Shown piece by piece: positions 1 to 6,087 of a DNA stretch of 9,476 nucleotides. A model generated the notes under the pieces. The model searched no databases. It had not been told where the DNA came from and worked only from the letters and a program-made list of their open reading frames with translations. Position 1 is the stretch's first letter; every line of letters starts with the position of its first letter. Origin of the DNA: an uncultured Clostridia bacterium (GTDB lineage: Bacteria; Bacillota; Clostridia; Oscillospirales; Acutalibacteraceae); the NCBI GenBank assembly GCA_944384865.1, contig CALWVC010000045.1, positions 1-9,476 of the forward strand, read 5' to 3'. A program made the position numbers and the translations under genes.

Positions 1-125
1 TGTGCAGACGCCAACCATTGAATCGGATTCGTTATAGGTGAAAGGGTTGATGCAGAACATGTGATGACAAGTAAAACACAGAATAGGATAATGCATAGGG
101 GGAGAGTTAAAGTTCTTTGAATCAC
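1..125 (-). CDS. N-terminus of a secreted or lipoprotein-like protein (partial)
   Basis: Reading leftward from a GTG at 125-123, 41 codons stay open to the window edge. A GGGAG ribosome binding site (138-134) lies 8 nt upstream of the GTG. The peptide begins MIQRTLTLPLCIILFCVLLV and continues ITCSASTLSPITNPIQW. That is a short positively charged start, a hydrophobic core and then a cysteine, the plan of a signal peptide. V-I-T-C is a possible but imperfect lipobox, because Thr at -1 is unusual, so a membrane-anchored lipoprotein or an ordinary secreted protein are both possible. A consensus promoter sits about 70 nt upstream on the same strand and supports a real gene. In-frame GTG (164) and TTG (140) are alternative starts but would put a long extension before the signal. 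The mature function cannot be told from what remains. Confidence 0.6.
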   Translation of the reverse strand, partial: MIQRTLTLPLCIILFCVLLVITCSASTLSPITNPIQWLASA

Positions 126-199
126 GGTAAATTCTCCCAATGATAAAATAAATTGTAAAAGCACAGATAATGTAAAAATTTATCAAATGGTTTGCTGAT

Positions 200-228
200 A
201 TAGTATGACATTTATATGGAAATGTCAA
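200..228 (-). promoter_or_regulatory. Sigma-A promoter of the left-edge minus-strand gene
   Basis: On the minus strand a perfect TTGACA (228-223) is followed by exactly 17 bp and then TACTAT (205-200). Transcription would start near 193, giving a leader of about 68 nt before the GTG at 125. The hexamers and spacing are close to ideal, which suggests a strong promoter that needs restraint; the inverted repeat at 206-227 overlaps it. No other minus-strand gene lies within reach, so it most likely serves the partial signal-peptide gene. Confidence 0.7.
206..227. promoter_or_regulatory. Inverted repeat, candidate operator over the -35/spacer
   Basis: TGACATTT (206-213), six bases, then AAATGTCA (220-227) form a perfect 8+8 bp dyad. 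It covers the whole 17-bp spacer and five of the six -35 bases of the minus-strand promoter. A dimeric repressor bound here would block RNA polymerase. The geometry is seen directly; the operator role is inferred, and no regulator gene is identifiable in the window. Confidence 0.45.
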
Positions 229-335
229 GGAATAATCGTCAATTTATCAGAATGCATTTGCGGTAGGTTGAACTGTAGGATTTTATGCATCCACTGAATG
301 CCTGAAAAAGTTTAAAATTTTTATGTAAATCGCCT

Positions 336-365
336 ATGACATCTTTTACGAATTTGTGTTATAAT
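336..365 (+). promoter_or_regulatory. Extended -10 promoter of the CarD-like gene
   Basis: ATGACA (336-341, five of six matches to TTGACA), an 18-bp spacer and a perfect TATAAT (360-365) preceded by TGT (357-359) form an extended -10 sigma-A promoter. The predicted start is near 372, leaving about 150 nt of untranslated leader before the CarD-like gene. It runs opposite to the promoter at 200-228, so the region between is a divergent promoter pair. Confidence 0.7.
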
Positions 366-371
366 TATGAT

Positions 372-522
372 GTCATTGGTGGTTTGTCGATGTCAGCGTG
401 CTGATCTGGTTCCCGTCAAACCGCTTTTGTTGTTTGTGTTTTGTTTGCTGTATACTTTGTGGCAGCCAATGTATATAGCAGTATAACTTTTTCAGTTCTA
501 TATTCTGCAGAAAGGAAGAATC
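372..522 (+). promoter_or_regulatory. Long 5' leader with a possible attenuator hairpin
   Basis: The leader is long for a sigma-A transcript. GGTTTG (381-386) can pair with CAAACC (417-422), enclosing a small TCAG/CTGA hairpin (393-404). A U-rich but G-interrupted tract follows (425-449), which could be a weak terminator or attenuator. The 7-mer GATGTCA occurs twice (369-375 and 389-395). It matches no riboswitch class I recognise. A regulatory role is speculative. Confidence 0.25.
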
Positions 523-1029
523 ATGATGTTTGCAGTAAACGACACAGTGATGTACGGAAACGCCGGGGTATGTGAAATTGTAGATATCCGCGCGCAGAAA
601 TTCTATCAGCAGCCGGAAAAACTTTATTATGTGCTCAAACCGATTTATGAACACAATGAAACCATTTATTGTCCGGTCGACAATGAAAAGGTGCGTATGC
701 GCCGGCTGCTCTCCAAAGACGAAATTTATCAATTGATTCAGAATATGTCAGATTTGGATATTGCGTGGATCGATGACGACCAACAACGTAAAGAAGTTTT
801 TAATGAAATGCTGAAAAATGGTAGCCATCAGGATCTGATTCGTCTGATCCGGGCGCTGTATCTGCATAAACAGCAGACGGAAAAAGCCGGGCAGAAATTT
901 CATGTCGCTGACACGGCGATTTTAAAAGAGGCGCAGCGTATACTGCACGGTGAATTTGCACATGTGCTGCACCTGCAGCCGGATGAGGTTGCGCCGTTTA
1001 TAATGAAAGCGCTTGGGGAACAGGTCTAA
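523..1029 (+). CDS. CarD/CdnL-family transcriptional regulator
   Basis: A 168-residue protein of the CarD/CdnL/TRCF-RID family. These proteins bind the RNA polymerase beta subunit through an N-terminal Tudor-like domain and stabilise open promoter complexes through a C-terminal helical domain. The N-terminus reads FAVNDTVMYGNAGVCEIVDI, followed by YYVLKP and TIYCPVDN, typical of the RNAP-interacting domain (residues about 1-65). A helical half follows, with LSKDEIYQLI, WIDDDQQRKEVFNEML and a C-terminal ILKEAQRIL...HGEFAHVL stretch. Length fits small stand-alone family members. There are two adjacent ATGs, 523 and 526. AGGAAG (513-518) is 4 nt from the first and 7 nt from the second, so initiation at 526 is slightly favoured (one residue shorter). 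The gene has its own promoter; the ABC exporter genes follow after 147 bp. Whether it regulates them, or acts globally on rRNA and housekeeping promoters as known CarD proteins do, cannot be told. Confidence 0.9.
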   Translation: MMFAVNDTVMYGNAGVCEIVDIRAQKFYQQPEKLYYVLKPIYEHNETIYCPVDNEKVRMRRLLSKDEIYQLIQNMSDLDIAWIDDDQQRKEVFNEMLKNGSHQDLIRLIRALYLHKQQTEKAGQKFHVADTAILKEAQRILHGEFAHVLHLQPDEVAPFIMKALGEQV

Positions 1030-1077
1030 CAGGCGATTGATCGCCCGCCGGTTATGATCGCAGCGGCCATCGCGAAC

Positions 1078-1126
1078 ATGTGCCGTTATACCATATTGCC
1101 GCTAGCAATATGGTATAACGGCACAT
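1078..1126. repeat. Perfect 22-bp inverted repeat (stem-loop)
   Basis: Arms 1078-1099 and 1105-1126 are perfectly complementary over 22 bp, with a 5-nt loop CGCTA (1100-1104). The element starts 48 nt after the CarD-like stop codon and ends 50 nt before the ABC operon. It lacks the U-tract of an intrinsic terminator: A-rich sequence follows on the plus strand and mixed sequence on the minus. The stem is mixed GC/AT and far longer than most terminators. It could be an RNA processing or stability hairpin splitting a CarD-ABC transcript, a large operator, or the relic of a small mobile repeat. Confidence 0.8.
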
Positions 1127-1176
1127 AAAAAATATATACGGGTCAGACGATATTTTGAAAGGCATCGGGAATCGCC

Positions 1177-2904
1177 ATGAAATTTTTATGCAGATATTTA
1201 AAACCCTATATCGGCGCGATGCTGGCCGGGCTGTTGATCAAATGTATCGGAACGCTGATTGAGCTGGCGCTGCCTTATATTCTGAGCTATATTCTGGATG
1301 AGATCGTGCCTCACAACGGCCGAATCTCGATGATTGTGGTCTGGGGCTGCGTCATGATTTTATGCGCGGCGATTGCGCTGATCTGTAACGTCAAAGCCAA
1401 CCGTATGGCTTCGAAGGTCGCCCGCGACAGCGCTGAAAAGATCCGGCATGACCTGTTTTACAGAACCATGACCCTCTCAGGCAAACAGATCGATCAGTTT
1501 ACGATACCGTCGCTGGAATCCAGAATCACCACCGATACTTATAACGTACATAATTTTATCGGCAGAATCCAGCGGCTGGGGGTGCGGGCGCCGCTTTTAC
1601 TGTTCGGCGGCATCCTTGTAACGCTGATTATGGATCCCTTTTTGTCGCTGGTCATGCTGGCGGTGCTGCCGGTGATCTTTATTGTGGTCTATCTGGTTTC
1701 CATGTTCGGCGTCAGGCTATATGCAAATGTGCAGCGGTCGGTTGACCGCATGATCCGCGTGGTTCGTGAGGACGCCCAGGGCATTCGTGTGATCAAGGCC
1801 CTTTCAAAGGTGCCAAAAGAACACCGGCGGTATGACCGGGTCAACCGGAATCTGATCCGGGCGGAAAAAAAGGCCAGTTTGACGATGGGATTTGTCAACC
1901 CTGTCATGGGCCTGTTAATGAACCTTGGCATCACCTTTGTCGTGTTGCTCGGCGCTTACCGCGTCATGGGGCAGCAGACCGAGCCTGGAAAAATCGTCGC
2001 TTTCACGCAGTATTTTACCATGATCTCTACCGCGACGCTTTCTGTTACCAGAATTTTTATGATGTATACCAAAAGCGCGGCGTCTGCCAAACGAATCCAA
2101 CAGGTGGTAGATGCGCCAAAAGATTTAACAGTAGTTTCAGAGGCTGTCTATCCGCCCCGGGACGACAGCGCCTATATTGTATTTGACGACGTCTGCTTTT
2201 CTTATAACAACAGCCGGGACAATTTAAAGCACGTCAGCTTTTCGTTGCCCCGCGGCAGCACGTTGGGCATTATCGGCGCAACCGGCAGCGGGAAAACCAC
2301 GGTAGTCAGTCTGCTGATGCGCTTATATGACGTGGATGCCGGTGGGATCCGCATCGACGGGCGGGATATCCGCACCATTCCCGAAGAAGAGCTGCATTTA
2401 AAATTCGGCGTGGCAATGCAAAATGATTTTCTGTATTCTGATACCATCGAAGAAAACATCCGGTTTGGCCGGCCGATCGGGCACGCAGAGATTGTGCGCG
2501 CGGCAAAAATTGCCCAGGCCGATGATTTTATCACCGCTTTTGCAGATGGATACCAGCATGTGCTGTCTCAAAAAGCGACCAATATTTCAGGCGGCCAGAA
2601 GCAGCGGCTGCTGATCGCCCGGGCGTTGGCGGCGCATCCCGACATTCTGATTCTGGACGATTCTTCCTCGGCGCTGGATTATAAAACAGACGCCAATCTG
2701 CGGGCGGCGATTGCCGAAAACATGGGTAGTACCACCTGCGTGGTCGTGGCGCAACGGGTCAGTTCGGTGATGAACGCGGATTTTATCATTGTATTAGAGG
2801 ACGGGCAGATCATCGGAAGCGGCGATCATGCATATCTGATGAAACATTGCGCGGTCTATCAGGAAATCAGCGCATCCCAGATGGGAGGGAGCTTTATTGA
2901 GTAA
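1177..2904 (+). CDS. Heterodimeric ABC exporter subunit with degenerate Walker B (ABC 1)
   Basis: A 575-residue half-transporter of the type IV (ABC-B/multidrug) exporter family. It has an N-terminal domain with about six membrane helices (residues roughly 10-310) and a nucleotide-binding domain (about 330-575). The Walker A loop is GATGSGKTT (367-375, Lys373), the Q-loop Gln is 415 and the signature is a canonical ISGGQKQR (470-477). Walker B reads ILILDDSSS, so Asp495 replaces the catalytic Glu. The switch His is Gln526 in VVVAQRVSS. These are the changes known in the non-catalytic subunit of heterodimeric exporters such as TM287/288, BmrCD and LmrCD. Only a weak GGGA (1167-1170) precedes the ATG, and no clear promoter lies in the 147-bp gap, so read-through from the CarD-like gene is possible. 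The substrate (drug, lipid or peptide) cannot be read from sequence. Confidence 0.95.
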   Translation: MKFLCRYLKPYIGAMLAGLLIKCIGTLIELALPYILSYILDEIVPHNGRISMIVVWGCVMILCAAIALICNVKANRMASKVARDSAEKIRHDLFYRTMTLSGKQIDQFTIPSLESRITTDTYNVHNFIGRIQRLGVRAPLLLFGGILVTLIMDPFLSLVMLAVLPVIFIVVYLVSMFGVRLYANVQRSVDRMIRVVREDAQGIRVIKALSKVPKEHRRYDRVNRNLIRAEKKASLTMGFVNPVMGLLMNLGITFVVLLGAYRVMGQQTEPGKIVAFTQYFTMISTATLSVTRIFMMYTKSAASAKRIQQVVDAPKDLTVVSEAVYPPRDDSAYIVFDDVCFSYNNSRDNLKHVSFSLPRGSTLGIIGATGSGKTTVVSLLMRLYDVDAGGIRIDGRDIRTIPEEELHLKFGVAMQNDFLYSDTIEENIRFGRPIGHAEIVRAAKIAQADDFITAFADGYQHVLSQKATNISGGQKQRLLIARALAAHPDILILDDSSSALDYKTDANLRAAIAENMGSTTCVVVAQRVSSVMNADFIIVLEDGQIIGSGDHAYLMKHCAVYQEISASQMGGSFIE

Positions 2905-4696
2905 AGCAAAACAGCGGCTTGAAAATTCAAAAACCGGCGGGCATATTTTATTCCGGCTGCTGCGGTATATCCTGCAATATTGGCCTTTAGCCGTTATAGC
3001 TCTGATTTTTTCGTTTTTATCCAACTATCTGGCGCTGCTGGGCCCGCGGTATCTCGGCGCCGCGATCGATGCGATTTCCGGTAAAGACGGCGTATTGATG
3101 GACCAGGTTTTATACAACTTCCGGCAGATGCTGCTTTGCTATGTGATCTCTGCGGCGTTGTCTTATCTACTGACTTTTTTCATGGTGCACCTGAGCCAGA
3201 GTATCACATATCGCATGCGAAAACAGCTGTTTGAAAAGCTGACGGTATTGCCGGTCTCCTATTTTGATACGCATACAACGGGCGATATCATCAGCCGCAT
3301 TTCCTATGATATCGACACGGTGAATGCATCGCTTTCGACAGATCTGGTACAGGTGCTTACCAGTGTGTATACGGTGGTCGGCTCGCTGTATTTTATGTTT
3401 GTCATTTCAAAACCGCTGATTCTGGTGTTCGCGGTCACCGTGCCGGTCTCGATTGCATTCACACGGCATAAAGCCAAAAAGATTCAGCCCCTGTTTCGCA
3501 AACGGTCCCGAAAGCTGGGTGAATTAAACGGCTATGCCGAAGAAATGCTTTCAGGCGCAAAGACCATCGGCATCTATCATCGGGCGCAAACCGTTACCAA
3601 ACAATTCGACCAGCGCAACAAAGAGGCGGTCGACGCTTATTATGACGCCGACTATTATGGCGCGATCATCGGCCCCTCGGTCAATTTTATCAACAACCTG
3701 TCCATCTCCATGATCATGATTTTCGGCGGCATTCTCTATCTGTTGTCTCAAAACGGCACTGTTTTAGCGTCTTCAGTCTGGTTTATGAGCATCGGCGGCG
3801 TGACGCAATTTGTGATGTATTCCCGTAAATTTGCCGGCCCGATCAACGAATTTGCCAACATTATCAGCGAATTTCAGTCTGCGTTTACGGCAGCAGAGCG
3901 CATTTTCCGTATTATCGATGAACAGCCGGAGCCGGCTGATAAACCGGGAGCGGCATGCCTGTTGCAGGCGCAGGGAGATGTGCGGCTGCAAAACGTGGCC
4001 TTTGGATATCTGCCGGGCAGACCGGTTCTGCATCATCTGTCGCTGCACGCAAAGCCAGGTCAAACAGTGGCGATCGTCGGCCCGACCGGCGCCGGAAAAA
4101 CAACGATCATCAATTTGCTGATGCGGTTTTACGACATCGATACCGGCACAATCTCGGTCGACGGAACCGATATCCACAACATCACCAGAGACAGTCTGCG
4201 CGGTGCGTATACCATGGTGTTGCAGGACACCTGGCTATTTTACGGAACAATCCTCGAAAATATTACCTATGGCCGGGAAGATGCGACGATGGAGGAAGTG
4301 ATCGCCGCCGCAAAGGCCGCGAAAATCCATTCTTTTATTCAACGGCTGCCGGAAGGCTATCACACGCTGCTGTCAGACGACGGCGTCAATATTTCCAAAG
4401 GGCAAAAGCAGCTGATTACCATCGCCCGCGCCATGCTGCCCAAAAGCCGGATGCTGATTCTGGACGAAGCCACATCCAACGTCGATTCACGGACAGAGTT
4501 GCAGATTCAGGCCGCGATGGCAGAACTGATGAAAGGGCGCACCTGCTTTGTGATCGCACACCGCCTGTCGACCATTCAGAACGCAGATCTGATTCTGGTG
4601 GTCAAAGATGGAGATGTGATTGAACAGGGAAATCATCAGCAGTTGATGCGCCAAAACGGATTTTATGCGGCGCTTTATAATTCGCAGTTTTCTTAA
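2897..4696 (+). CDS. Heterodimeric ABC exporter subunit with catalytic Walker B (ABC 2)
   Basis: A 599-residue partner half-transporter: membrane domain (about residues 20-325) then nucleotide-binding domain (about 360-599). Walker A is GPTGAGKTT (395-403, Lys401), Walker B is MLILDEATS with catalytic Glu524, and the switch His is His555 in FVIAHRLST. The signature is altered to ISKGQKQ, with Lys501 replacing the first Gly of SGGQ. This signature pairs with the degenerate Walker B of ABC 1, while the intact ABC 1 signature completes the catalytic site here, so the two genes fit as one heterodimer with one active ATP site. The start is a TTG at 2897-2899, with GGAGG (2884-2888) 8 nt upstream. 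It overlaps the end of ABC 1 by 8 nt, implying translational coupling. No in-frame ATG gives a better start before the first membrane helix. Confidence 0.95.
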   Translation: MSKAKQRLENSKTGGHILFRLLRYILQYWPLAVIALIFSFLSNYLALLGPRYLGAAIDAISGKDGVLMDQVLYNFRQMLLCYVISAALSYLLTFFMVHLSQSITYRMRKQLFEKLTVLPVSYFDTHTTGDIISRISYDIDTVNASLSTDLVQVLTSVYTVVGSLYFMFVISKPLILVFAVTVPVSIAFTRHKAKKIQPLFRKRSRKLGELNGYAEEMLSGAKTIGIYHRAQTVTKQFDQRNKEAVDAYYDADYYGAIIGPSVNFINNLSISMIMIFGGILYLLSQNGTVLASSVWFMSIGGVTQFVMYSRKFAGPINEFANIISEFQSAFTAAERIFRIIDEQPEPADKPGAACLLQAQGDVRLQNVAFGYLPGRPVLHHLSLHAKPGQTVAIVGPTGAGKTTIINLLMRFYDIDTGTISVDGTDIHNITRDSLRGAYTMVLQDTWLFYGTILENITYGREDATMEEVIAAAKAAKIHSFIQRLPEGYHTLLSDDGVNISKGQKQLITIARAMLPKSRMLILDEATSNVDSRTELQIQAAMAELMKGRTCFVIAHRLSTIQNADLILVVKDGDVIEQGNHQQLMRQNGFYAALYNSQFS

Positions 4697-4891
4697 TGCA
4701 CGGTTGCCGGCAGCAGGCCGCATAACGCGGGCAGGCGTGTGCTGTATATCTTGCGGCCAACGACGCGCCATGGGATCTGACCGGCCGGCGACCAGGATGC
4801 AACGCGTTAAACGCCGTGATTTCCGAAAAGAGACAATTGGACCCGGCCGCAAACCACGCTGTATAAAACCTGCGCGGCCGTTGTCTGTCGT

Positions 4892-5461
4892 TTACTGCAT
4901 CAGATGTTTACCGCTGCTCCAGGCCTGGCCAATTTTTTCGCCGATGGCATAATAGCCGTTTTGGAACTGATCAAACACAAAAGCGTTCAGCTTGGTTGGG
5001 TCCACATTACCTGATGCGTCCAAAACCGTTTCATCAGCGAGTACGTTGACAATCTCGCCCAATACGCGGAACCCGCCCTGATCATGCTGCAGTTCGGCCA
5101 CTTTGCATTCCAGCGTGAGAGGAAATTCCTCTATAACCGGTGCGTCTACCCGTTCGCTGGCAATCGCATGCAGGCCGCTGCGTTCAAATTTATCCGCCAT
5201 GTTATTCCCAGAAGCAATGCCGAAAAAGTCTGCCTGGGCAAGATGGGCGGCGTCTGCAACACTCAGGGTAAAGGCGCCCCGTTCTTTGATGTTTTTTGCA
5301 GTTTTATGGGTCTCGGTAATATTCAGCGCCACCATATTGTTGGCGCTGATCCCGCCCCAGGCCATGTTCATGACATCCACCGTTTGATTTTCACCATAAG
5401 TGGCAATCATCAAAACCGGCATCGGAAACACATAGGGTTTTACGCCAAGGGATTTTTTCAT
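4892..5461 (-). CDS. Flavin reductase-like, FMN-binding split-barrel protein
   Basis: A 189-residue protein of the flavin reductase-like family. Members bind FMN in a dimeric split barrel and reduce flavin with NAD(P)H or act as small electron-transfer proteins such as flavoredoxin. The start KPYVFPMPVLMIATYG, then MNMAWGGISANNMVALNI and the TAKNIKERGAFTLSVAD region, match the usual FMN-binding core. SGNNMADKFERSGL matches the SGxxxxDKF segment common in the family. The open frame extends 21 codons further upstream, but a perfect AGGAGG (+ strand CCTCCT, 5469-5474) lies 7 nt before the ATG at 5461, so this start is chosen. It faces the ABC operon convergently across 195 bp and has its own promoter. 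A physiological substrate cannot be assigned. Confidence 0.9.
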   Translation of the reverse strand: MKKSLGVKPYVFPMPVLMIATYGENQTVDVMNMAWGGISANNMVALNITETHKTAKNIKERGAFTLSVADAAHLAQADFFGIASGNNMADKFERSGLHAIASERVDAPVIEEFPLTLECKVAELQHDQGGFRVLGEIVNVLADETVLDASGNVDPTKLNAFVFDQFQNGYYAIGEKIGQAWSSGKHLMQ

Positions 5462-5512
5462 AACAGTACCTCCTGTTTTCAAATGTTCCGGACAGATATT
5501 GTCCTTATTATT

Positions 5513-5541
5513 ATCATACTGCAATATGAAAAGGAAAACAA
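5513..5541 (-). promoter_or_regulatory. Promoter of the flavin reductase-like gene, with a dyad near the start site
   Basis: On the minus strand TTGTTT (5541-5536), 17 bp and TATGAT (5518-5513) form a plausible sigma-A promoter, with a start near 5506 and a 45-nt leader. GGACA-GATAT-TGTCC (5490-5504) is a 15-bp dyad lying just downstream of the predicted start, where a repressor could bind. The promoter is moderately convincing; the operator idea is weak because 5-bp arms arise often by chance. Confidence 0.5.
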
Positions 5542-5598
5542 GTGTTAATCGAAGCGTTCGCTGCTGCGTTAAAAAATTTAAAAGGGCAAAACCACACT

Positions 5599-5671
5599 AA
5601 AAAGTCGGTAACGACGGCGAACCGTCGCGCAGGCGTTTACAACCGAGCAGGCGGCTCGAGCGTGACTTTTT
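5599..5671. other. Compact structured element, possible three-way junction RNA
   Basis: AAAAAGTC (5599-5606) is perfectly complementary to GACTTTTT (5664-5671). Inside are CGACGG-CGAA-CCGTCG (5612-5627) and CGAGC-AGGCG-GCTCG (5644-5658). GTAA (5608-5611) can pair with TTAC (5637-5640), extending the first inner stem across a 9-nt bulge. Together they make an 8-bp closing stem with two internal arms in 73 nt. The outer stem has an A run at its 5' end and a T run at its 3' end on either strand, so it could also end transcription in both directions. GCAAAAC occurs on both flanks (5586-5592 and 5672-5678). No family is recognised. Confidence 0.4.
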
Positions 5672-5699
5672 GCAAAACAGGAGATCAAACCGATATGAG

Positions 5700-5727
5700 A
5701 AAAGCCCAGCCGTTTGGCTGGGCTTTT
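5700..5727 (-). terminator. Intrinsic terminator of the initiator tRNA gene
   Basis: AAAAGCCCAGCC (5700-5711), loop GTTT, GGCTGGGCTTTT (5716-5727) form a perfect 12-bp GC-rich stem. On the minus strand the stem ends in TTTT, 26 nt beyond the tRNA CCA end, as expected for a tRNA terminator. On the plus strand five T's follow the GC core, so it could work in both directions, although no plus-strand gene ends here. Confidence 0.8.
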
Positions 5728-5750
5728 TGAATGGAGCGCGGTCCATTCAA
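5727..5750 (-). repeat. Second stem-loop directly 3' of the tRNA
   Basis: TTGAATGGA (5727-5735) and TCCATTCAA (5742-5750) are perfect 9-bp arms around GCGCGG. On the minus strand the hairpin begins 3 nt after the encoded CCA and abuts the terminator, sharing one base with it. Its position suggests a role in 3' trailer folding or nuclease processing of the precursor tRNA. That role is inferred from position only. Confidence 0.6.
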
Positions 5751-5753
5751 TCA

Positions 5754-5829
<76 letters not shown>

Positions 5830-5846
5830 ATATTGATGACTATAAC

Positions 5847-5875
5847 AGTATAAACCATTCCTGCAAAAAATGCAA
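5847..5875 (-). promoter_or_regulatory. Promoter of the initiator tRNA gene
   Basis: Minus strand TTGCAT (5875-5870), 17 bp, TATACT (5852-5847) put the transcript start near 5840, about 11 nt before the tRNA 5' end. That short leader is normal for a single-copy tRNA unit. The -35 hexamer is the same as that proposed for the cellulase gene at 7270. Confidence 0.7.
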
Positions 5876-5924
5876 CCCCTTTTTTTATTTTTTACAGTTT
5901 TTATAGAACCCCGCAACGAATCTG

Positions 5925-5953
5925 TTGATACTTTCGCATCAATATAGTATGAT
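5925..5953 (+). promoter_or_regulatory. Promoter of the DNA glycosylase gene, with structured leader
   Basis: TTGATA (5925-5930), 17 bp and TATGAT (5948-5953) make a good sigma-A promoter with a start near 5960. The resulting leader of about 128 nt contains GCCGGCA (5982-5988), which is complementary to TGCCGGC (6041-6047). An ACAAT/ATTGT hairpin (6001-6016) lies between them. I do not recognise a riboswitch family in it. Confidence 0.6.
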
Positions 5954-6087
5954 AGCATTATACTGTTAATCGCGTAAATATGCCGGCAAAGGTAATAGCC
6001 ACAATCATCTTATTGTCCCCTGGCAACAGTCAAACGAGCATGCCGGCTTTATGACAATCTACAACAACAGCTAAAGGATGAAACACC

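Noticed and set aside
4844..4880. CGGCCGC/GCGGCCG inverted repeat between the convergent ABC and flavin reductase genes, as a terminator
   Set aside because: The loop is 23 nt and no T run follows on either strand; short GC-rich palindromic words recur in this DNA.
5084..5548. Plus-strand ORFs opposite the flavin reductase-like gene
   Set aside because: They are complements of a conserved FMN-binding protein with a perfect ribosome binding site on the minus strand.
5542..5730. Plus-strand small ORF ending MRKAQPFGWAF, with an AGGAG upstream of its internal ATG, resembling a leader peptide over an attenuator
   Set aside because: The hairpin is the terminator of the minus-strand tRNA, the AGGAG is 11 nt from the ATG, no plus-strand promoter is visible and no regulated gene follows directly.
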